Source: Hyposmocoma kahamanoa | Taxonomy: Eukaryota; Arthropoda; Insecta; Lepidoptera; Cosmopterigidae | Direction: 5' to 3' | DNA length: 64,000 nucleotides | NCBI RefSeq assembly: GCF_003589595.1 | Contig: NW_020653765.1 | Span: 2,234,046 to 2,298,045, forward strand | The notes under the pieces: generated by a model | The model's input: the letters and a program-made list of their open reading frames with translations, nothing else | Database searches by the model: none | Told to the model about the DNA's origin: nothing | Position numbers and translations under genes: made by a program | Shown here: piece after piece, positions 58,420 to 64,000 of the stretch | Numbering within the stretch: position 1 is the stretch's first letter | Layout: every line of letters begins with the position of its first letter

Positions 58420-58472
58420 TCATAGTTATCATTAACCCATATACATCCCACTACTGGACATGGGTCATCTTT
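58420..58472 (+). repeat. SINE-E 3' fragment
   Basis: CATCATAGTTATCATTAACC, CCCACTACTGGACATGGGTC, abutting the TTAA-flanked MITE. Confidence 0.55.
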
Positions 58473-58479
58473 GATTTAA

Positions 58480-58651
58480 AGGTAAAATCACGTAAGTGAT
58501 GTTTTCCACAAAAAGACTTTAATTTATACAGCTATGGTAAAAAAATCACTATCTTTCTGGACGTCAAACTCGATAACAAAGAAAGATGGTGAACAGCTGG
58601 TATATAATTTGGAGACTTTTTGTGGAAAATGTTACTTATGTGGTTTTACCT
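58480..58651. mobile_element. TTAA-flanked MITE (piggyBac-like)
   Basis: Ends AGGTAAAATCAC and GTGGTTTTACCT, with inverted similarity extending about 40 bp (GTTTTCCACAAAAAGACT against AGACTTTTTGTGGAAAAT). TTAA lies at 58476-58479 and 58652-58655, the duplication used by piggyBac. 172 bp, no coding. Confidence 0.82.
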
Positions 58652-58763
58652 TTAAGTACTACACTACTTTATCTTAACGCGGTTTGATAATTCCACGCGT
58701 TATTATTAACACAAGGAAAAATATATTTGATCTGAATATGGCTACTGCGTAAGATCTGCTGAT

Positions 58764-58860
58764 TCGGTCTATAGTTCAGTTGGCAAGAGCGGTTGGTTCA
58801 AGTTTTTTTTTTGTGTTTGTTCGACCTTTGTATCAACAATTATGACACCAACGATTACGT
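58764..58860 (+). repeat. SINE-C remnant, shortened
   Basis: GGTCTATAGTTCAGTTGGCA and GCGGTTGGTTCAAG are at unusually short spacing, then TTTGTTCGACCTTTGTATCA. Confidence 0.5.
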
Positions 58861-59675
58861 ATGATGCGAATGAAGCTTCATACTAAGATGATTAACTGAA
58901 CTACATTCACAGATTTTTAGAGAACTTGCCTGAGCCGATAATTGAACCAAAAGTAAAGTGGTAAAACCTAATGTTTATTAGAGAGATTTAATCCTTATCG
59001 ATGATCCTATCGATTGGCACTATAATAATGGGAAATCCTAAAAAGGCCCCGCCAGTAAGTAAAAAGAAGAAATAGAAAGTCTCTCGTTTATTTGCTGCAT
59101 TCTTTCGGTCTGCCTTTTTGTGCTGTGGCAAAATGCCTTTGACATTGTTTCTTAATTTGATCGAATATTACTTATATGACAGTAATTGTTTCGACGAATG
59201 TCGGATGGAGAACGAGAATAGACACCCAGATTGCGCTACACGTCGCCGACAAGTGCGATTCGTGTAGATTAATTTATTACATTCGGTAACACAACATATG
59301 AATTATTACAATTTTTAATTTCCCATGTAATTTGTATTGGCTATGTTTAACTTTCGCATTCAAACCAATATCCGCTTCTTTGGTGATTAGTAGGCGTAGC
59401 ATCGAAATCTTTCTCTCTTCCTTTTTGTACTGTGCCAAAATGCCTTTGAGTGAAGGGGATAGAAGACAAGAAGTCGTCTCTAGAGTGCGCTGGCTTCGTA
59501 TTTCCTGGCTCGCGGTACGGCAAGCGAACCTCGCCGCGACCACTTCGAAAAAAAAAGAATATCGAGATACTACGCTGCTCTAGCGGATGACGAATACTTT
59601 TCATTGAAAATCCGCATTATTTTATATGTATTTGCGTGTGAATATTCCCTTCGCGACGTACACCTCCAGCGTACA

Positions 59676-59712
59676 CTGTGCCGTACATAGAGGAGTTCAA
59701 GGTACGGCACAG
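59676..59712. repeat. Perfect 11-bp hairpin
   Basis: CTGTGCCGTAC (59676-59686) and GTACGGCACAG (59702-59712) around a 15-base loop. Confidence 0.8.
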
Positions 59713-60157
59713 TCTTTCTATTATTATTATTAGTTTTCATATACTCTTTTTCGTAGCCTTTCTAAAAATAAATTTGCATTGATTTATTGCACTAAAACAT
59801 ATTCACAATAAAAATTTTCACTTTCAGTTACACTTATATATTCATATCCGCACAAGCACTTACATATTGAATATGTTATTTTAGATGCACTATTCACACT
59901 TTATTACATTTATTATGTCATGAAAATTTCCCTCCTAGTAGTTTATTATATCTTACATTACAAATAACGTCTAGATTTAGTCCCTCTCGTTCATTCTAAC
60001 TGAAAACTAGGTCTTAGGGACATTAGGCACATGCTGAGTCAGCGCCTTATTTTTCATCTTGTATTCAATCTGTATTTGTGTTATACTAGTGAATAAAGTG
60101 TTTATATATCTATCTAAATAGTCACAAGTATACATAACTTAGAAATTAAACATAGGT

Positions 60158-60232
60158 ATATGCCGCCACATGGATTCAAACCGCAGACCCCTCAATCGAG
60201 AAGCATTCTCCCACTAGACCATCACCAAATTT
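60158..60232 (-). repeat. SINE-E-type tRNA-like head
   Basis: The - strand has GGTGATGGTCTAGTGGG (A box) and GTCTGCGGTTTGAATCCATG (B box); sister of 36280-36372. Confidence 0.55.
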
Positions 60233-60245
60233 ATTTACATTTATT

Positions 60246-60460
60246 TACTCCGTGGCCGAACGGTTACCATGCCGGACTGCTGCGCAGAGGTCCCAGGTTC
60301 GATTCCCGGGCCGGGAGAAATTTTTGTATTGCCTACATTTACTTCTCTCGTGAGTTTGGGTGTAATTTGTGGTTGTCCATGTGTGTGTCCATGGCACCCG
60401 CGACACAGGGTTTCCCTAGTGCGGGGCTATGTTGAGTGTGTGCGTTATTATTATTATTTA
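60246..60460 (+). repeat. SINE-A copy 7, best conserved
   Basis: TCCGTGGCCGAACGGTTACC, GTCCCAGGTTCGATTCCCGG, TTTACTTCTCTCGTGAGTTT, GGCACCCGCGACACAGGGTT, then GTGTGTGCGTTATTATTATT. The tRNA-like head spans about 60250-60318. The ORFs across it on both strands are not genes. Confidence 0.92.
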
Positions 60461-60651
60461 GTAAAATTCCTGTATTTAGGTTATGTTTTAAATAGAATAA
60501 ATTTATCTTTATCATATGAAAGTCATAAACATAGTACAAAGTACATGGAACAAATTATATACACATAATTTATATGTATATAAAAAGTCGATTTTTTGTA
60601 CAAAGGGCGTAAGCGACATTTTTCTGGGCGAGTATGTTTTTAGATTTTCAC

Positions 60652-60926
60652 GACTGTTTTAAAATATTTACGTCCTGTTTTAAATTCAATTTTAAAACTT
60701 AATTTCAATTAACCAAAATTGAATTTTATAACAGGTCGCAAATATTATTATTTTTAATACAAAGATCGAACACATAGAATTTTTTTATTTCTATTTTCTT
60801 CGACCAGGTGGGACGAAGGAAGAAAACAATTCTATGTGTTCGATCTTTGTATTAATAATAATAATAAAACTAGTGGGGCTATTTCACAAAAAAATCTCAG
60901 TAGGACGTAAATATTTTAAAACAGTC
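60652..60926. repeat. Nested inverted repeat (foldback, 275 bp)
   Basis: Outer arms of 25 bases are exact complements (60652-60676 and 60902-60926; GACTGTTTTAAAATATTT at the left). Inside, AATACAAAGATCGAACACAT with AGAATT (60758-60783) faces AATTCTATGTGTTCGATCTT with TGTATT (60830-60855). The inner arms are SINE-C tails in opposite orientation. Confidence 0.85.
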
Positions 60927-61888
60927 TTAAAATAAAGAAAGAATACAGTTGTTAAAATCCAAAAAATGCCTCCCTGAAAATTTTTTACGTGCTTTCTGCA
61001 AAACATCGTCGATTTGTGAAATTTTACAACTAACTCTCCTATTTAAGCATAAAAAAGTTATCGAATAACTTCGTTCGTAGAATTTTTAAATCTCTCCCTT
61101 GAAATTTGGTTATTTTGCAGATGTGGCATTATTACCCAAAAGTATGAGATATTTAATAGGTACAATATAATTTTACTATGACTAATGCCACAAAATCTAA
61201 AGTAGCCTTAAGGTATACCAGACAGACCGCAAGTGACATTGCAGGACCGTTCGAAATTGCATGAAATTAATTCGACAAAACGCGACATTTTCGTCACTTG
61301 CTACTGAGAAACCAAGTATCGTATGCAGTCAGCCATTGCCGTCTGTAGCGTGCACCGTTCCTCGAAATACAACCTTAACCCACCTACGTAATGTCGAATG
61401 CAAAGTGTAGGGATTCTTTTTCTTTTTTCAACGGCTACGTGTTCTATTTTCTAAAGCCATTCCTCACCTCTTTTTGTAATACAGACAGTCTGAATAAAAA
61501 TAAAATCGCGCAAGCTGAGAGGGTGCGAAGTGAAGCGCGATAAGTATAGTCGGCCACGTGCGCGGATCATTGTTGCCGCTTTATTATACTTGCGTCCAAT
61601 ATTCCGATGTTGAACTAGTTATTATGTTATGATTTTTTATATTTTTTCACCGCCCTATGGAAGTGGGCTTAAGTGGGTCTCAGCAGACTTTTTCCAACCT
61701 GTCTGATTTTGATACAGATGTATTGGATTTGCTAGTAGATAGTGGATTTGCACTTTTATAATAGCTTGCTAACCTAGGAATGTTACTAACGATTCCTGAA
61801 AAAAAGTTTATGGAGACCTGGTCGTGCATCAAGTTTCCGCTCAATATCCCACTGTAACATGATAACTATATTGATAATTAACTAACCT

Positions 61889-62095
61889 AACTGCTTCCGT
61901 GGCCGAACCCTTACCATGCTGATCTACCACGCAGAGATCCCGGGTTCGATTCCTGGGCCAGGAGAAACATTTGTATAGCATACATTTATTTCTCTCGTGA
62001 GTTCGGTGTAATTTGTGGTTGCGTGTGTGTCCATTGAACCCGCGATACGGGGTTTCCCTAGTGCGGGCCTATGAGTTGTGCATTGTATTATTGTT
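61889..62095 (+). repeat. SINE-A copy 8
   Basis: TTCCGTGGCCGAACCCTTAC (A box weakened by CC), GATCCCGGGTTCGATTCCTG, TTTATTTCTCTCGTGAGTTC and GGTTTCCCTAGTGCGGGCCT. Confidence 0.87.
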
Positions 62096-62574
62096 ACTGT
62101 ACATATAGGTACTTTAGGTACTTTACATATTAACCAGAAAATAAATAGTTAGATTTACGTTAGATTAACGATGATTGTTTTGTTGTAGACCTCTTGTTCA
62201 GAATTGTAGATATTATCGATACCTCCAATTTGAAGTGATCAAAAAGTGTTCACGCTAACTTAATTTTTGATCACTTCCTAATGTAAACGGCCTTATATAT
62301 TTACTAATATCATTCTCCCCGAATTTTGTAAAAAAGTAAAATAAAAAACAAATACACAAAATTCAAAAAAAGCATAAAAACGACTTTTTTGAAAAGGAAA
62401 CAAAATAAAAAACAGAAGAATAGAGGTATCGTTATATTACGACAATGTCCGACCAGCAAACACAAGCGGACAGAGTTGAATTATTTTAAGGTAAAATATA
62501 ATTTCGCATTCTTAGTGTAATAAGGCACATCTGAAAAAAATTACAACTTTTGTGGAGAGTGGTTTAAAGATTTT

Positions 62575-62845
62575 TGGTAGCAGTAGAGCTCCTTGTGAAA
62601 GAGTTCGTCCAGCGAAATACAGCCCCCTTAACTATTTCTGTTGCCAAGCGGTGATGTAAGGATTGCAGCGTTCCGGTTTTAAAGGATAAGGGTGCTGGTG
62701 AAATTACAGGCGTATGGGACTTTTCAACTTATGTCTCAGGGTGATGAGCGCAGTGGCAGTGTCCCTCAGTTCTTCGCGATTTAAAGCTCTCGCTTACCAC
62801 CAGGTGCACGACTTGTTCGTCCCATCTCTTAGTATCGTAAAAAAA
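62575..62845 (+). repeat. Rep-B copy
   Basis: GGTAGCAGTAGAGCTCCTTG, GTTGCCAAGCGGTGATGTAA, TGAAATTACAGGCGTATGGG, AACTTATGTCTCAGGGTGAT, then a deletion joins AAAGCTCTCGCTTACCACCA. Ends AGTATCGTAAAAAAA. Confidence 0.85.
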
Positions 62846-63039
62846 TCACAACGAAATTAACTTTTTATGCTTTATTTAAGCATATATAGGAGAACTATAA
62901 AAAATTCACATATATATGTATATACATAATTTGTTTTATACATATCGAGTTCTTAGTTATTATATACATTTATTACCACAGTTCGTATTATGAAAACACT
63001 TTCGCGTATGACCACATGTGGCTTTATTATACTAAAGGT

Positions 63040-63312
63040 ATATACACACATCAAAAGTGTCTTGGGATCAAGTGAATATTTTTGAAATAAAAATTATTTA
63101 AGCAATATTTACTAAATCCAGTCTTCCAGGACGACTTCTTACTTTAATGCTTATGTTTTATTTAACCGCTTACCCCTATATTTAATTAAAATAAACTAAA
63201 ATTGATGTTTTTGCAAATTGTGGGAAAAACCTCAAGTTAACGGCGTCAATTAAATGACAAAAAAATGGCGAAAATGATGATTTTGCTCATTTTTATTGTA
63301 AAGATAAGAAAA
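63040..63312 (-). mobile_element. 3' untranslated end of the Tc1-like element (edge inferred)
   Basis: AT-rich sequence between the transposase stop and a segment TATACACACATCAAAAGTGT (63040-63059) that has the look of a Tc1 terminal repeat beginning at a TA dinucleotide. The matching 5' terminal repeat would lie beyond the right edge, so the boundary cannot be confirmed. Confidence 0.35.
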
Positions 63313-64000
63313 TTAATAATCTGTATTTCCACCATTAACACGAATCACACAATTACAGCGATTTGGCATGCTTAAGATGAGTTCATCAAAATCACTTTGA
63401 GGAATGGCCGCCCATGTGTTTTGTAACAAGTCAAAATATTGTTGTAGAGTATATACGGTATGCATACTCGGCACAGCTCTTCTTTGAAGCATATCCCATG
63501 CGTGCTCAATTGGATTGAGGTCTGGCGATTGAGCAGGCCACGGCAGAACGTTGATACGAGCTTCGGCAAGAATGCGTGTTACGACTCTAGCCGTGTGTGG
63601 ACGTGTGTTGTCATGCATTAGTTGAAATGAATCACCCAACTGGCCTCGCAAAGGGCTGATAACATCTGAAACAATCCTCTCTGCGTAAACTTGAGCATTG
63701 AGGTTACCCCTGATCCAAATGAGATCGGTTCTTCCGCCGATCCAAATACCGGCCCATATCATTATTGTTCCCCCACCATATGTATGAACTTCCTGACAAT
63801 ATCTCAAACGTTCATGACGTCCAGATGTTCTCCAAACTCGAGTACGTCTTGTATCCGGTCTCATACCGAAGCGGGATTCATCCGAAAAGCACACATAGCG
63901 CCAGTCTTCTTCCTCCCAGTTTCTGTGTTCGCGAGCCCATCGTAAACGGGTCCTGCGATTGCAGGGTGCAATAGGTGGAACTCTGAGCGGCCTTCGGGAT
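63313..64000 (-). mobile_element. Tc1/mariner transposase, C-terminal part, running off the window
   Basis: The - strand frame reads from the right edge: RPLRVPPIAPCNRRTRLRW, WEEEDWRYVCFSDESRFG, then the second catalytic Asp in LMHDNTRPHTARV and the Glu in SPDLNPIEHAWDMLQ. Thirty-four residues separate the second Asp from the Glu, giving DD34E, the Tc1 family signature. The frame is uninterrupted to a stop after GGNTDY at 63313, so this copy is young or recently active as far as visible. The N-terminal HTH DNA-binding part and the 5' inverted repeat are outside the window. It lies antisense in the third ey intron. Plus-strand ORFs here are shadows. Confidence 0.93.

Noticed and set aside
59332..59604. 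Overlapping ORFs on both strands at 59.3-59.6 kb as a gene
   Set aside because: No recognisable domain, homeodomain or splice signals; the region carries a separated direct repeat.
60250..60318. Functional tRNA gene at the SINE-A head
   Set aside because: The A and B boxes fit, but the same body follows at eight other places and a complete cloverleaf with acceptor stem is not evident.

Overview
This is eukaryotic, insect and very probably lepidopteran (moth or butterfly) genomic DNA. The grounds are: an AT-rich, gene-poor sequence; spliced genes with GTAAGT donors; a fly-type eyeless/Pax6 paired box; a short degenerate TTAGG (insect telomere) tract; and a dense load of tRNA-headed SINEs, MITEs and retroelement fragments of kinds familiar from lepidopteran genomes. 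There is no bacterial-style operon and no CRISPR array. I found no previously undescribed system that I would defend.

Two host genes can be supported. (1) An eyeless (ey, Pax6) orthologue on the + strand. Its N-terminal coding exon (about 44607-44736), paired-box exon a (45299-45464) and paired-box exon b (50031-50211) join in consistent phases and carry the Pax6-diagnostic residues Ile42, Gln44 and Asn47 and the ey-type Gly14. The rest of the paired domain and the homeodomain are not in this window, so the third intron runs past the right edge (more than 13.7 kb) and the gene is partial here. (2) A secreted, Thr/Ser/Lys-rich protein of unknown family on the - strand, just upstream of ey. A signal-peptide exon (42452-42302) is spliced to a long exon (41879-40540) that ends in a GTAAGT donor, so at least one 3' exon is not assigned. 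A weak single-exon candidate with a CPWR motif lies at 29087-29026 (-).

The rest is mostly mobile DNA. Left part (0-20 kb): a 5'-truncated LINE nested in a dispersed repeat, SINEs, a second LINE 3' end (about 14 kb) and a Penelope-like GIY-YIG fragment (about 17.4 kb). 20.8-24.5 kb: two exact hairpins, then a complete but internally deleted BEL/Pao LTR retrotransposon with a 5-bp AAGAG duplication. 25-36 kb: a 10-N assembly gap, foldbacks, a GC-rich island and a PIF/Harbinger-like MITE with TTA duplication. 36-40 kb: SINEs, an interstitial TTAGG tract and two adjacent repeat copies. 45-64 kb, inside the ey introns: a Penelope-like fragment flanked by inverted arms with hammerhead-like remnants, a long snap-back hairpin, AT-rich tandem repeats, a TTAA-flanked MITE and, at the right edge, a Tc1-type DD34E transposase that runs off the window.

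Repeat families are labelled here for convenience. SINE-A, C, D and E have tRNA-like Pol III heads. Rep-B is a roughly 260-bp family found as full, internally deleted or fragmentary copies. Rep-K ends in a conserved GAAGTCGGTT box. Coordinates of repeat edges are by eye and may be off by 5-20 bases. Family names given without a search are recognitions from motifs, not database results.
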